Counted from the stretch's first letter, positions 22,076-34,492 are shown. The stretch is 64,000 nucleotides of DNA from Uranotaenia lowii (GCF_029784155.1 NC_073691.1:52620490-52684489); one strand, 5' to 3'. Notes: generated by a model from the sequence alone, not told the origin. Made by a program: numbers and translations.

Positions 22076-24446
22076 AACAACTCATTTATAGCATAAAGTT
22101 TACAATAAATTCCAGTTTCTGATGAATCACGATAACTTATTTGTAGGGGAGTGTGGGGTACCATGGGCCACTTATTTTCTTTGCTTCATAATTTATTTAT
22201 TATAAAAGATACAAATAAATGGAAAGGTTTTCTACATTTCTAAGGTATCATTAGGCTTTTTTTATTTTTAGAATAAATAAACTTCCCCGATTTCTGTCGG
22301 ATAAAAAAAATGTTTTTTTTTTGTATTTTGAAAAACTGTGGGAAATCGTGGGCCACCAATCCAAATTTACTAGATAACGTGCAAAGTTTATTTGACCCAA
22401 AACTGTAATTTCATAATTCATTCAGTTATTTTAAAGCAATTTCAGATGAGGAAATTAAAAAGAGAGTTGTGTATCCCAAGTAAAATTGATAGCATTGCAA
22501 AAATCTTCAAGCCTCTAATAAAACCTAAAATTGGTCTAGAAGCTTGTAATAGAACTTTCAATATTACTTGGGTATGATCGAATAATTCGTAAAACCTGGC
22601 TCGCGAAAGTTTCGGCCAAATTCCTTATATAGGATGGAAAAAATGTTTTTCATAACTCTTCATTTGGCATTAGAAAACTTAACAGATTGGAAAAAACGTA
22701 TTGTGTGAAGGTGTATAAAACATCAAAACAGGGTGGCCAGCGAACCGGGAAAATCGGGAAAAAACCAGGAATTGAAAATGGGACCGGAAAACCGGAAAAA
22801 AACCAGGAATTTCAAATCTAAACCGGGGAAATTATTTATCGGTTTTTTTTCATATATAAACTTATCAAATCCTAAAATTCATTCATTTCATCATAACGAA
22901 ACTTTTTCTCAGAAACTTTACAATTCATAGCAGGGTAGAGCGGGAAAATGTCACGATATTATATTCATGAGTTGAATGCCGAGAGAAGTTTGGAATATAG
23001 TAAAAAAAATTAGATTTTTTAACTCAACGCATACATTTGTCTAGCAAAGAATCGTCTTAGAAAATTTCTTTGCTCACGCATATTGTGTGTTGTAGTGGAT
23101 ATAAAAAGTTTTTAAATAAAATAAACTTTTCACAACTGTTATGATTTACAACGTAATGTCTTGGTTGTTAAACTATATAGCATAAATATTAAAAGATTGT
23201 ATCGTTGTGCACTTGATTACGAATATCTGGAAAAATATTCCATAGAAATTTGAAGTAAAAATTTCAATGATAGGAATTTAAAAAAAAAGTCTAAATGCAA
23301 CGACTTTATAGTTCTGATGTAAATTAATACGTTGAAATCAGACAGTTTTCGATAGAATCCACATCTCGAAAACTAATATTTAGGCTGAACCTTAACATCT
23401 ATCTTATAACTGGAATTATTATACACTAGTCCAGAATTGATGATGATCGAATCTGCATTAAGAGTTAGTTTTTATTTTCAGAAAAAAATCGTAATGCTGA
23501 AACGAAATTTGGAAAAATCATCAGAAATCTAACAAACACATTTAAACTGATGAAGTTATTTTGAAGAGAAAAAATATCGAATCAATTTGGTAAAAAAAAT
23601 TGAATGGTAATAGAACTTTAAAAGAGAAACATGAATTAAGTTATTCATCCTAACTCGGTTAACTAGTTTTCTGCTATTTTGTACAATAATCTTAGGGTTA
23701 AAGGTTGTTTTCAAATAAATTGAACAACGGGATTTTTTTAACGTGACTTTACTTATTTTCAGCTGTTTTCAATTGAGCTTACGATACCTTTAATAAAATT
23801 TAAAAAGAATCATAAACCACTTCAAGTCTTTTTATTTGATTTATAAAATATTTAAATAAAAAATTCTAAAACAAAATCAAATGTCTTTGTTTGTGTTATC
23901 TGTACTAACACACTATAAATTGTCAAAAATTATCGAAACATAAGTTCAAAAATCAAACATCAAATTTCTGACAAACGACATAACTTCGAAGTAGGTACTT
24001 ATCTAATTGGTTTCGAATAAATTTTCTTCAAATTTTGTTCAATTTCAACTTTTGAAAATCTGGAATTGTCCCATGCGGAAAGGTGTTATAAGATACCAAG
24101 TTTTTGTATGATTCTTGTGTACATTTTTCAATCATACCAGTAGGATTTGAAATTTAAAAATCGAATGAATACATGCATTTTTGAGATAGGACTGAAAATT
24201 CAGACTAAAAATTAAGATAAATTTACCCGAATTAAGGTAAATAGATTCAGGCATCTAGAACTCAGCGCATTCTAAAATAAAATTTAAAGGTATTCAATAA
24301 AAAAAAACATGAATCAGTGTTCAATTTGAGAACTGAAATAAAATTTCAGATTGCTTAGCATGAATAAGGTTAATCGGAATCTGTTTTATGAACTTAATAA
24401 GAAAAATATTAGAATATCAATCAGTAGCCAAGCTATAAAATTAAAC

Positions 24447-24616
24447 TTTTTTTTTTAAAGACATACACCGTCTTAGCCATCTTTAGCTTTACAGACTGAA
24501 TAAATCACGTGGATAACTTAAAATTAACATTTAACACCCAGCACCGAGATGGGAATCGAACCCATGCCATCAAAAGACCAGGGATTTCCGTCTTACCACT
24601 CTAACCTCTTGACCAC
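24447..24616 (-). mobile_element. tRNA-derived SINE, interrupted by the LTR element
   Basis: Read on the minus strand, a tRNA-like head (GGTCAAGAGGTTAGAGTGG as A box, GGGTTCGATTCCCATCTCGG as B box and T arm) leads into a unique body and ends GTATGTCTTT plus an A-run (T-run on the plus strand at 24447-24456). The 5' few bases lie across the LTR insertion at 30039-30050. The tRNA part resembles class II (Leu/Ser) tRNAs in length, but the parent is uncertain. Confidence 0.65.
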
Positions 24617-24832
24617 TGTGCAATGGCTAATCGACTACGGGAAATCACCCGAATCGAGAGGTTATCGCACACCACCTACACACGACTTGTCCGTTCGACT
24701 GCTGCTGCCCGAAAGGAAGAGCAACGCTGACGTGAGAGCCGAACAGCTCAAATCGGCTTGTATTTGTGACGTTAAACACGCTCAATAAAGACCACGCAGT
24801 ATGCATCTGTTTATTAGCTCGTGCACTACACA
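24617..24832 (-). repeat. 3' LTR (216 bp)
   Basis: TG...CA-bounded and identical by eye to the other LTR at 29823-30038. The AATAAA-like GCTAATAAACAG sits close to its start in element orientation. A 62-codon open frame inside is only a by-product of the LTR sequence. Confidence 0.85.
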
Positions 24833-24848
24833 TCTTCCTTCTTCTCTA
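24833..24848 (-). other. Polypurine tract next to the 3' LTR
   Basis: On the minus strand a purine run (AGAGAAGAAGGAAGA) ends directly at the LTR start TGTGTAG, the expected site for plus-strand DNA priming. Confidence 0.65.
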
Positions 24849-25532
24849 AAGAAAAAAAAAATAGAAAAATAAATAGCTGAAGGCTTCTTTAATAATAGCT
24901 GAAAGTATCGACAGCTGATGAATGGTATCATATGTCACTCGATGTAACCTACTAAAATATACAATGTCTTACCCGTGTTCCATCTGACTTTTGGTCTGAT
25001 GGACCAGGCTATTTTGCGAATTTATTTCTTCGCCTTTTCCATTTCCGACCCTTTTATCCAAGCACTTTGCTGATATCCGGTGGACAAAATAAAATGCGAG
25101 ACATAAACGCCATCAGCCTGTGTTTCAAAAACAGTTCGAATAGTAAGACGAGCTCAATAATCTCTCTGCCAAACTTGAGACTCATAATACATCATGGCGA
25201 GAGCTTGCTTTTTCCACTATGATTTTTAACTGGTGGATATTCTTTGAAGCGCAAATTTACAATAAGCGCATTTATCCAAGTTAAATAAATACGTAATGCC
25301 TGTTTTTTTTTATACACTCACGTAGAACTTCTTACGAATCTGAAACATCGCGACGAGCCAACTCATGAATTGGCAGTTCAGTTGTATATGATTTAAAAGG
25401 CTTGCAAAATATTCAATTCTTTTTCTATTCTTTTTTTCTTGCAAGTTCGAACTTTCTTGAACATTTAATGGAAAATTTCGATTCCGTTTCTATGGAATGA
25501 AATAATTCAATATACGATCAAGTAAAATATAA

Positions 25533-25740
25533 TTACTTTTGTTTAGCCTTGTTCAACGAGCGCGTCATAAACGTCCTCTTCATTGCACCAATCCACCGGT
25601 GCAGGTCATTCGTCTCATCTGACGTTAAAAATTGCATTCGACGGAAATCATTCGCAAACCAAGCATACATGTCACGTATCCTACGGACCTTGCATCGATT
25701 GAAAAGCGATTTCACAGAAAGCATATCTTGATATGGTAAA
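25533..25740 (-). other. Possible PH-domain-like coding remnant inside the LTR element
   Basis: A minus-strand open frame of 63 codons includes FANDFRRMQFLTSDETNDL and HRWIGAMKRTF before a TAA. The spacing of FLTSDE...LHRWIGAMK resembles the last strand and C-terminal helix of PH domains (as in Grb7/lamellipodin-type proteins), with the conserved tryptophan. A TTTCTTT tract and an AG precede it, so it could be an exon picked up by the element. It could equally be chance; no larger domain is visible. Confidence 0.2.
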
Positions 25741-28700
25741 TGTGTTCACATAAAGAAAGACAAGAATATTAGAAAGTCGGAACTTCTTGTTGCGGTTAAG
25801 TAGAAGAATATAAGCTTCAAAGCGAATATACATACATAAGCTGGTCCTCATATACGATAGGAAGGTTTTTTAATACTGTAACTGGTAACAGCCCAGACTT
25901 TCGCATAATTTAATTTAACGTTGTTCTAGGTTTCGAAGACTTGTTAAAAATTACATACTTTCAAGCACGAATGAATTTTATATTTGCGTTTAGAACATCC
26001 CCGTTAGCACTTCTTCAAACTTGTCCACACCTGCCTTGCTAGATACATATCGCTAATTGCGGTAATATTTTCCAATATTTTTGTTACGGTTTATTATCTC
26101 AATAACATTTAGAATGGAAAATATTCAATATCATTGGTTTTTATGGAAACGATAGCTTTGTAAAATTGTTGCTCTCTGGCTGGTTGTGTTAATTGTAATG
26201 TCGTCATTTTTCATCGGACTTGGCTAGAACAAAAATTCCTTTTTACTGTTTTGTGTTCGAGCTGCTTACTCCATAACCAACGACACGAACCAAAATCCAA
26301 ACTAACATACAAGAATTGTTACGCCTTTTTGTTTTTCACATCTGCCGCATATGTATGAAGCAAACCAAATTTTTCGCTCTATATCACGGTTATCTTTTCT
26401 AATGATAGTTAAGGATTTAATGTCTCTTACAAAATCGTTGATCCTCACAGTGTCAATTTCTGCACTATAGCTTCTTCACTTCAGGAAAAGAAGTGTTTGC
26501 ATCCTGTCAGCACAAACGCTCTAGACAGAAATCCACATGTTGTGATGGCATGCTGCTTGTACAATAAGGTGATTATGATTTTGATCTAGCTGGCATATTC
26601 GATGTCGATGTCGATTCGAATGTCAGTCATGAGCTACCAGCATCAACAGGTTTGGTTTTAAATGATCCAGTTAAATATTCACCCAGCTAGCATGAAATAG
26701 TAATAGAAATGATAATCCAAATCGACTATTAAGACGTTTTCAAAAACCATAGTAAACACGTTGATATTGAGTGATTTTCTATCATTTATTCAAGACAAGT
26801 TTTGCCAAAAAAAGTTGAATCGAATAGCAGTTTAGTCAACTCGTAAATAAGTCTCCAAAAAGTTGAGAATATGCTTATTCAACATTAACAATTTGAGCCA
26901 TTTAATAGTGATCTGATTTATGATAAATGGGCGTTTCTTTAATTGACACTCTATCCGGTCTCTTTATTTCTACCTTTGACCGGTTCGTAAAAAAAAACTT
27001 GTCATTGTAGATATATCGCCTCCACTTGTGTAGCTATATGCTCCTTTGGTAAGTTTAATACAATCTTTACATCTGATATATTTGTTTGAATAATTCTGTT
27101 GTTTATGCGAATGTTTGCTGGGCACTTACCCATCACTCGAATTTGTACTTTCTTCGTTGTTCACTTCAATTTCACCGAAATTCTCTGTTTAAATTTTCTT
27201 GCTCGTTCACTTAAAATCCACATCAATTTATGTATGGGTCAGATTAATTCCAGAAGTCACTTACAATTTAAGTGGAATTATTTGAGTGCACTAATCAAAT
27301 TCACGTTCTTCGTGAGCTCATGCAACATGGAAGAAATCATCGCTCAACACTCTGTTTTTGCGTTGATGCTCCGATTCGCTTTCCTGTCTTGATGTGAACA
27401 AATGCCTTCTTGTGGCAATAAGCTAGATCTGTTATATAGAACTATCCCTTTTAACTTCAAGCAGCTCTTCATACAATTAAAAAGTCAATTCAGTAGTGAA
27501 TGTATATTAGAGCGATTGATTTTCAATTTTATTGTATTTAATTATATCGTCTAAAAACTTTTTTCCTGCTTTTCTAGATATTTTGATGTTTATTTTGTTG
27601 CTGGAGGTATTAATATTATTAAGTAAAGTTTACGAAAGATAATAGTCTTTCTGGAAAATCTTCGTTTTCAAACATGGTTTGCTGGATGTTTTTGATCTGT
27701 TTATTAATTTTTTTAACTGTTTTATGAGCTTTATTCAATCATAGCAAGATTTACGATCTGTATCCTGTTATAATATATACATTACATGCATTTATTATCG
27801 CATTTGCTTGTAAGAATACCATGTTTCTTCAGATTAATTTCTCTCATAATCTCTCTCATTTTCTTTTCTTATTGCTTTCTGTCTGAATAGTTGATAGACT
27901 CATAGCAACATTTGGAATAAAACTACTTAAAATCCACTCTTCACCATTTCCCATTTCACTTCACACTCTCAAATAGAGCGCGCCTACACGTAGGCATGAA
28001 ATCTCTACGCCTAAATACACGCAATTGCCTACTTTTTTCCCCTTTTCCTTAGGGATTTTTAACCAAGTAGGTTTATTCAACCCGAAAACAATTGCCTACA
28101 ATATTATAATCGCAAAAATACAAGTTAGCTTGAGAATTCGGAATACATATGGCTTCCCATATGTGCAGATGGCAAATGAAACTTCATTCGAATAGCATTC
28201 GTTTCTTATTGAATTTTCAAAAAGAGTGTACATGAAAAACTACTTTTCCAAAGGATTAAGTCCAATGCGCGTCGCTGTTCTTTCGTCCGCTCTTGTTCGT
28301 TGGCGCACTATTGGCGTCGTTCTCCCACGATGCTTAGCTCCCGTCGTTGGGAGCTTTCCTGGTGTCACTCTCCTTTCTTTGGATGTCAAAAGCAATCGTG
28401 TATTCACTGTTGTTGGGAACATTTGTTTTCCCGTATTCAGTTTTTTTTCCCAGACTATTTTATTATCCTTAAATTGCTCCTGAGCTAGAAATACATCAAC
28501 TTCTAGCATCTACTAAAAAAAAACAAGTTTTTTTTTTTTTGTTTCTTTTATATTTGCTTTACAAGTAGATATAGCATTTTTCAATAGTTATCGTCCAAGT
28601 TTTCTTTTCAGATTTTATCACACAATGAATTTTACAATGAAATCAACTTCATTACATTTCTCCTTTGTATTTCTTTTTATTTATCTATTCATAAATTCTT

Positions 28701-29289
28701 ACAATTCGGCATGCGGCCTTCAGTCCATCTGCATTGTAATGTGAATTCTTTTTAGCACCTTTTCGGCTCGTACATTTTTGTGAGATATGAGTTAAGAAAT
28801 CATATCATACATATATATTCCCAAGGTGAACAATGCAATTGGCAGCCTTGTTTGCCAGCATTGTTAAATCTGTCATCGTTCATGGGCGATGGGCGCGCTC
28901 GCAGTCCCGGTATACGATTTCTCGTGTGATAAACAGAGAGAGAAACAGCCTTCACTCCGATTTCACTCCGATTAGCTGTCATTCTTATGGAAATCTGTGT
29001 AAGAGTAAAGAGCAGGCTTTATTCTTTTTAGCAGGCCCAATCCCAATATTTTCCTCGATCTGACCATCTCCTTCTCGCTAATCGGCTTTGCGCCACAGGT
29101 TTGAGTAATTCGACTTCAGCTTTCATTCGGCTCTAGATCGACCCGAGAAACGGTTCCGCAATTTCAAGAGACTCTCGCTCTCCAAACATTTTCGAAGAAG
29201 AGTTTCACTTCCACAGTTTTCCATTATTTCTTGCTGATGGAAGCTGATATCGTCCTTTTTCCCACTCCGTTAATCGTTTGTATTTTTTT
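25741..29289. other. Interior of the LTR element, no gene recognised
   Basis: Open frames such as 27099-27392 (plus) and 28240-28509 (minus) have no recognisable motif. The frame at 28240-28509 is in element sense and could be a remnant, but no zinc knuckle or protease motif is seen. Confidence 0.4.
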
Positions 29290-29650
29290 TATGGGCCAAC
29301 AGACCCCAAGCACGCTTTTTCTTAGACAATTCTATTTTAGGCGGACTCTCAACGCGCCAGTTTTTTTACATGCGGACTCTCAGCACGCTTTTTTCAATAA
29401 AACTGTTTCAGGCGGACTCTCAACGCACCATTTTTTGTTTTGTTTTTAGAAGCGGACTCCCAGCACGCTGTTAAAACAATTCTTATCCAGGCGGACTCTC
29501 AACGCGCCATTGTTTTTAAGATGTGGACTCCTAGCACGATTTCCAAACAATTCATTTTTCGGGCGGACTCTCAGCGCGCCATTCAACTTTTTTCGAAGCC
29601 GACTCCCAGCACGCTTTTCAACTTGTTTGTAAACGGACTCTCGTCTCGCT
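29290..29650. repeat. Alternating tandem array of GCGGACTC units
   Basis: About eleven copies of a GCGGACTC core occur roughly every 30 bp, alternating between GGCGGACTCTCAACGCGCC and GCGGACTCCCAGCACGC versions separated by T- or A-rich spacers. The array lies just inside the 5' end of the LTR element in its own orientation. Confidence 0.8.
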
Positions 29651-29804
29651 TTTTTATACTCACCATCAGACCTGACCACCATCGGCCATCGACACATCCT
29701 TCAAAATGATTCCTATTCCAACAAACTGTAACTTTCCTCTTGACAGGGTGATTTCCCGTAATTTTCACTTAGCCCTTCTGAAGAAACTTTTCGGAAAAAA
29801 ATGT

Positions 29805-29822
29805 CCTATCTAGGTCGCCAAA
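29805..29822 (-). other. Candidate primer-binding site
   Basis: On the minus strand TTGGCGACCTAGATAGGA directly follows the 5' LTR. TGG one base in would pair with a tRNA CCA end; the tRNA species was not identified. Confidence 0.5.
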
Positions 29823-30038
29823 TGTGCAATGGCTAATCGACTACGGGAAATCACCCGAATCGAGAGGTTATCGCACACCACCTACACACGACTTGTCCGT
29901 TCGACTGCTGCTGCCCGAAAGGAAGAGCAACGCTGACGTGAGAGCCGAACAGCTCAAATCGGCTTGTATTTGTGACGTTAAACACGCTCAATAAAGACCA
30001 CGCAGTATGCATCTGTTTATTAGCTCGTGCACTACACA
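29823..30038 (-). repeat. 5' LTR (216 bp)
   Basis: Identical by eye to 24617-24832. It should hold the element's promoter, but no clear TATA box was recognised. Confidence 0.85.
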
Positions 30039-30786
30039 ACCACCATTTGAATTTGATTTCTTTTTCCGAAAATAAAACAAGCGTTCGAAATGAAAATTAA
30101 AATTTTAATAATGAATCCACACTTGAAATTTAGTTGATTTATGGATCGGTTATTCAATACGAAATTCATCGCGCATGATTATGTTTCAAATTTCAGAATT
30201 CAGGAGCAATATTTCTACAGTCAAATTCAATAACTTGAAATTTTAAAAGTATTATATAAATGGCAACATTTACAAACAATTATTTATCTCATGCAAATAA
30301 TAAAAATAAAGCATTTTCGTTTATATATATCGCATTTTGAAACGAGGAAAACCATTAAATCTCAATCGGGAGAACCGGGAAAAACCGAGAATTTGAAAAT
30401 GGAAACTCGCTGGCCACCCTGTAAAAATATAAATGGCCCCAGATACCTCACAAAATGTAGCCCACGATTTCCCATACGCTACGGTTTGCAAATTGGTTGC
30501 GTTTGTGTGACTTATTGATGTTTTATAAAAAAAATCCTACAGGTCAAAACTAAGATCATAAGCGTATGGGCATATTTTTGTTATGAAATATACGTTAGTG
30601 GGTGCTTGTTTAGTACTTAATAATTATGTAAATAAGTTTTAAATTTTTTTAAGCTTGATTAATAAAAGAATCATATGATGCCTATTGAAGTCAACAACAT
30701 ATAGAAAAATGTGCTTACGCAAAGCGAGATTTTGATCTTAACACACATCTGAGATATTCATAGTTGCTCACGTCACCCCACTCTTA

Positions 30787-31413
30787 CATACTAAAAAGTT
30801 ATGGAAACATTAGGTATTTAGCTCAGTTGATAAAAAAACCAAATCGATTTTCATGAGTTCGACCTCAAGTGTATGCATCAAACACAAGGGAATCGGATAG
30901 GTTTTCAATACCAGGCCACCAATTGAGTCATTATGTATTATAACTAACAGCTGAACCGGTGTGCTTTCCTACACTTTGAAGAATTGAAGAAATTTATGTT
31001 AAAAATAATTTGATTTTTTTTATTTGTATATTGTTTTCAATTGGGATTTCAACATCAAGAACAACCTTTTTAAATTGAAAGCTGATTCTTATTCTCAAAT
31101 TCTGACAATACCTTTATTGGTTTCATTTGAGAACTTTTGAAGTCAAATAATGCCAGAAAATATGTTTGAAAGCCTTCCTCCTCCTTCCCCTCGTCCCTCT
31201 GAAGAAAAAAAAATACATTTCTTATACCCCAAAAAACTAAAACTTTTTTTTAAATACTGGTTTGGTACGCTGTGACACAAATAAAAGTTATTTTTGGTTC
31301 TAACTTATTTAATATTACATCTTTTCTGTCCATAAAGCTGTTATTTTAACAAAAATACAAAGGTGCTGCATACATTCAGGGGTAAAAACTGTGTGTAAGA
31401 CATAAGACATAAG
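30787..31413. other. Gene-free stretch with a degenerate tRNA-like segment
   Basis: At about 30815-30875 an A-box-like TAGCTCAGTTGATA and a B-box-like GAGTTCGACCTC occur at roughly tRNA spacing, suggesting an old SINE head. Nothing else recognised. Confidence 0.35.
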
Positions 31414-31545
31414 CAAGGTTGCCGAAATCACAGAAAAATCTATAATTCCACAAAATTTTGAGCTAATTTTCAAATCAGAATCTGTGTCACAGAACACACA
31501 ATTTTCACAGATTTCACAGATTTTTAAGGTTTTTGTACGTAGTTA

Positions 31546-34492
31546 GGGGAGATGGGGGCATAATGGCCACCTTAAGGAAAACGGTTATTTAACCATAGAA
31601 AATAGCTATAATATGGAGTTTACATTATTGTTTCGTGTTCAGACACTTGAAAAGCCTATTCCCTAACGAGCTGAAACGTGAAAAACTAGATGAAAACGTT
31701 AAAAAATGCATTTTAAAAAAATTTGCCAAAAGCTGAAAACCAGCCACTGTGGAGGCATAATGAGAACCCCCCCTGAGGCAGTATGAGCACCATTAATCAG
31801 AGCAAGATGTGCGTTTTTGCCGGGGAATCTAGCAGCGAATTCAATTCGATGAAGTCAGGTGAGTCGTAGATTCATCAAACAAAGCAATAACAAAATAATC
31901 TAGGTCTGTTTGTAGAATACAAACAATTCACGCACGCTCATACATTAAATGCTTTGTTCGGAGGATGATGCTACTAGCCGTATAATGTAACAATAAAAAA
32001 TCGATCATGAATTGTGAATGGAAAAAAAATTACCTCGAACAGAAATCTAACTCTAGTCTTTTGATTACCTCTCCGACACCTTACCAATAGGCTTAATTGT
32101 CGGATGAAGACTAGTCAAGGTGTGGCGCTTTAAATCAATTTTAATTCGCTGCTAGATTCTACGGCAGAAAATGCTCATTATGCCTCGATAATATGGTGCT
32201 CTATATCAGGGCCGTAGGAAGAACCGACTCATGGGGGGGGGGTTTTGGTGACTTATTTTTAATCATTAAAATTTTGGACGCATCATTAAAAAAATTACAA
32301 CACAATTTGTTTAATTTGCAGTTTGATTTCAAACAAACTTAAGTTTGATTTAAACAATTCTTAAGAATTCTCAAAAAAAAATCGGGCTTTTCCAATGAAA
32401 TCTGGGCAAGCGGATCGGACCGAACTTTTCCCAAATTTAATATTATATATCCGGGCCAATTTAAACAATACACCGAAAAAATAAGAAAATTTGCGTAGAT
32501 TTTTTAGATGAAGATCAGGTACATGTTTCTTAAACAGGCAATATTTTTCATAAAAAATCAATTCCGTACTAAAAAATCCTGTGAATGATGATTTTTAAAT
32601 ATAATTTGGGATATTTTGCATGAATCAAAACTTAGAAAATTAACTCAAATTTGTGATTTTCAGCTGAATTGTGTGAACAAACTTATTCTGATTAAAATCT
32701 TTGAAATCTAGAAATTGAATTGACAAGCAAATTTTTATGTTTATGTTCTTTTGAATTTCTCAACAATTTTATGTTGATTGAAAAACTCATTCACAAGCTA
32801 AATTTTTTTCTGAATTCTAAACATAAATTCAAAAATTGAAATTTCTATATGATTTCCGAAATATACATAAAATACGTTTTTCTGAATCTTAATTCCAGAT
32901 CAAATTTTGATGAGCCAAATCTCAGAGCCCTCATTCATGAATATATTATTTGAATTCTGTAGTGCTGGTTTAATCTTAAATTCATTATTTCTATTTTAAA
33001 TTTTTAATCTGTTTTGTGAATCTGATTTAAAATGTGAATTTCGTGTTAGAATAAAGTTTAGGAGCTTCGAATTTGAATATTAAACAAATTTGTTCTTTTT
33101 CCATATACTGAAAACTATTATTCAAATATTGAAAATGCATTTTATCTTCGAAAAACATGATTCAAATTTGATATGAAATGCAAACCGAATTCGAACAAGG
33201 ATTTCAAAGCAGCTTTCATTCCTAATTTCTTATGAGTATTCGAACTGAAATCAAGAATCCTAAACTTATAAAATCATAAATACGAAAATATGTCGAAATA
33301 CAATTTTTGTTATAGGAATACGGACCCAGAACCTCCAAAATGGGTTTAATTTAAAATTTAATATTTAGACATGAATTTCTATGATAAGGTTGCTAAATTT
33401 CCCGGTTCCGTTTAAATTGGCCCGGATATTTAATATTAAATTTGGGAAAAGTCCGGTCCGACCCGCTTGCCCAGATTTCATAGGAAAAGCCCGATTTTAT
33501 TTTGAGAATTCTTAAAAATTGTTTAAATCAAACTTAAGTTTGATTGAAATCAAACTGCAAATTAAACAAATTGTGTTGTAATTTTTTTATTTGATGCGTC
33601 CAAAATTTTAATGATGCGTCCAAAATGATGCGTCCAAAATTTTTGCATCAAGTTAAAAAAAATTATCATGAAAGGTTTTTGAAGTTTTTTTTTTCTAGAT
33701 TTTTGATGAGCAATTCCTAGGTTTTGACCAAAATTGACCAGTTTTTGCCTGGATTTGGTCGACAATTTTGAAATCAAATACCCGGATTTTGCCAGGTTTA
33801 ATAAAACAGCCCGGATTTGTCCGGCCCGGATGCGGGCTGAAAAAAATCTGACAACCTTATTCTATGAACAAGTGAGAAATAACTGTATATCTGTAGCAGA
33901 ATTTTGAACTTGAAATGGGTTTTTGAGGTTTTGGTATTAGTTTTTAGTTCAGATAGTTACTCTTGAATATCTTTGCTCTATTATTATAATTTGATTATGA
34001 ATTTCAAATTTTGAGTGTAGATTAGAATAGTCCGCTTGCGTTTTTGGACCCTCATGGGGGGGGTTTAACCCCCAAAACCCCCCCCGTTCCTACGGCCATG
34101 CTCTATATGCCCCTTGTCAACAAATTTAAGTAAAAACGTGTTTTAAAATTGATAAAAGTGAAAAATCAAAAATTGTATGATGGTAAAAATTGAGAAACAA
34201 TGTGTACATCATGTTGCAGTGCGTACATTATTGATCAAGGTTATTTTAAGATCATAAGAGCTTATTTCGTGGTGCTCAAAAATTATAATATTTTCGAAAC
34301 TTTAGAACCAAGCTAGTTTTTTTTAAATATCTCTGTAAAGATGATAAGGAGATTCCTTTTTTTTGTGAAAAATTAATACTATAGGAAGTACGAAACAAAT
34401 CCTCATGAAAATTTATTTAAGAAAATACGCACTTTCGAAGAAAAGCGTAGTTCTCATTATGCCTCGGGTGCTCGTTATGCCCTCATCTCCCC
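31546..34492. mobile_element. TA-flanked MITE (GGGGAGATGGGGGCATAA ends) carrying a hAT insertion
   Basis: Left end TA|GGGGAGATGGGGGCATAATG, right end (minus strand) TA|GGGGAGATGAGGGCATAACG, with TA at 31544-31545 and 34493-34494. Words like GGCATAATGAG recur inside both ends. Without the 1.9-kb insertion at 32207-34100 it is about 1.05 kb and is a reverse-orientation relative of 35012-36245. Confidence 0.75.
32207..34100. mobile_element. Non-autonomous hAT-type element with G-run/C-run ends
   Basis: The 8-bp duplication CTCTATAT (32199-32206 and 34101-34108) brackets CAGGGCCGTAGGAA...TTCCTACGGCCATG. A G10 run near the left and C-runs near the right end also pair. Inside, about 32260-32470 and 33405-33615 form long imperfect inverted arms (CTTAAGTTTGATT, GCCCGGAT words), a foldback of its own. 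No transposase remnant seen. Confidence 0.8.

Larger units (their letters stand above)
24617..30038 (-). mobile_element. Complete LTR retrotransposon without recognisable gag-pol (LARD-like)
   Basis: Two 216-bp LTRs (24617-24832 and 29823-30038) read identically and are flanked by the 5-bp duplication ACCAC (24612-24616 and 30039-30043). On the minus strand the element runs 5' LTR (TGTGTAGTGC...TTGCACA), a primer-site-like TTGGCGACCTAGATAGGA, a 5-kb interior, a purine tract AGAGAAGAAGGAAGA, and the 3' LTR. Identical LTRs imply a recent insertion. I recognise no protease, RT, RNase H or integrase inside, so it would need enzymes from another element. An alternating short-repeat array occupies 29290-29650, near its 5' end. 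Confidence 0.85.
22729..30421. mobile_element. Second-level nested element with CAGGGTGGCCAGCGA ends
   Basis: CAGGGTGGCCAGCGA at 22729-22743 is matched by its exact reverse complement at 30407-30421, and GGGAAAA...CCGG words continue inward on both sides. The ends are hAT-like (CAGGG...CCCTG) but the 8-bp flanks (CATCAAAA and TAAAAATA) do not match, so the class is open. Its interior, 22.8-24.4 kb, is AT-rich with no coding signal and is split by a SINE and an LTR element. Confidence 0.55.
22146..30784. mobile_element. TA-flanked MITE (GGGGAGTGTGGGG ends), split by nested insertions
   Basis: The left end reads TA|GGGGAGTGTGGGG (TA at 22144-22145). The right end, on the minus strand, starts TA|AGAGTGGGGTGACG (TA at 30785-30786). 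Left part (22146-22728) and right part (30422-30784) share inverted words such as GTGGGAAATCGTGGGCCACC against CCCACGATTTCCCATACG. The middle is other elements inserted later. A TA duplication and the GGGGA-type end are shared with 31546-34492 and 35012-36245, suggesting related families mobilised by a Tc1/mariner-type transposase. A short CCCAAGTAA...TTACTTGGG insertion lies at 22487-22564. Confidence 0.55.

Noticed and set aside
24645..24833. Minus-strand 62-codon frame, repeated at 29851-30039
   Set aside because: Lies entirely in the LTRs; the identical repeat is the LTR pair itself.
29440..29709. Repetitive plus-strand frame with ADSQRA-like units
   Set aside because: Translation of the GCGGACTC array; opposite to element sense.
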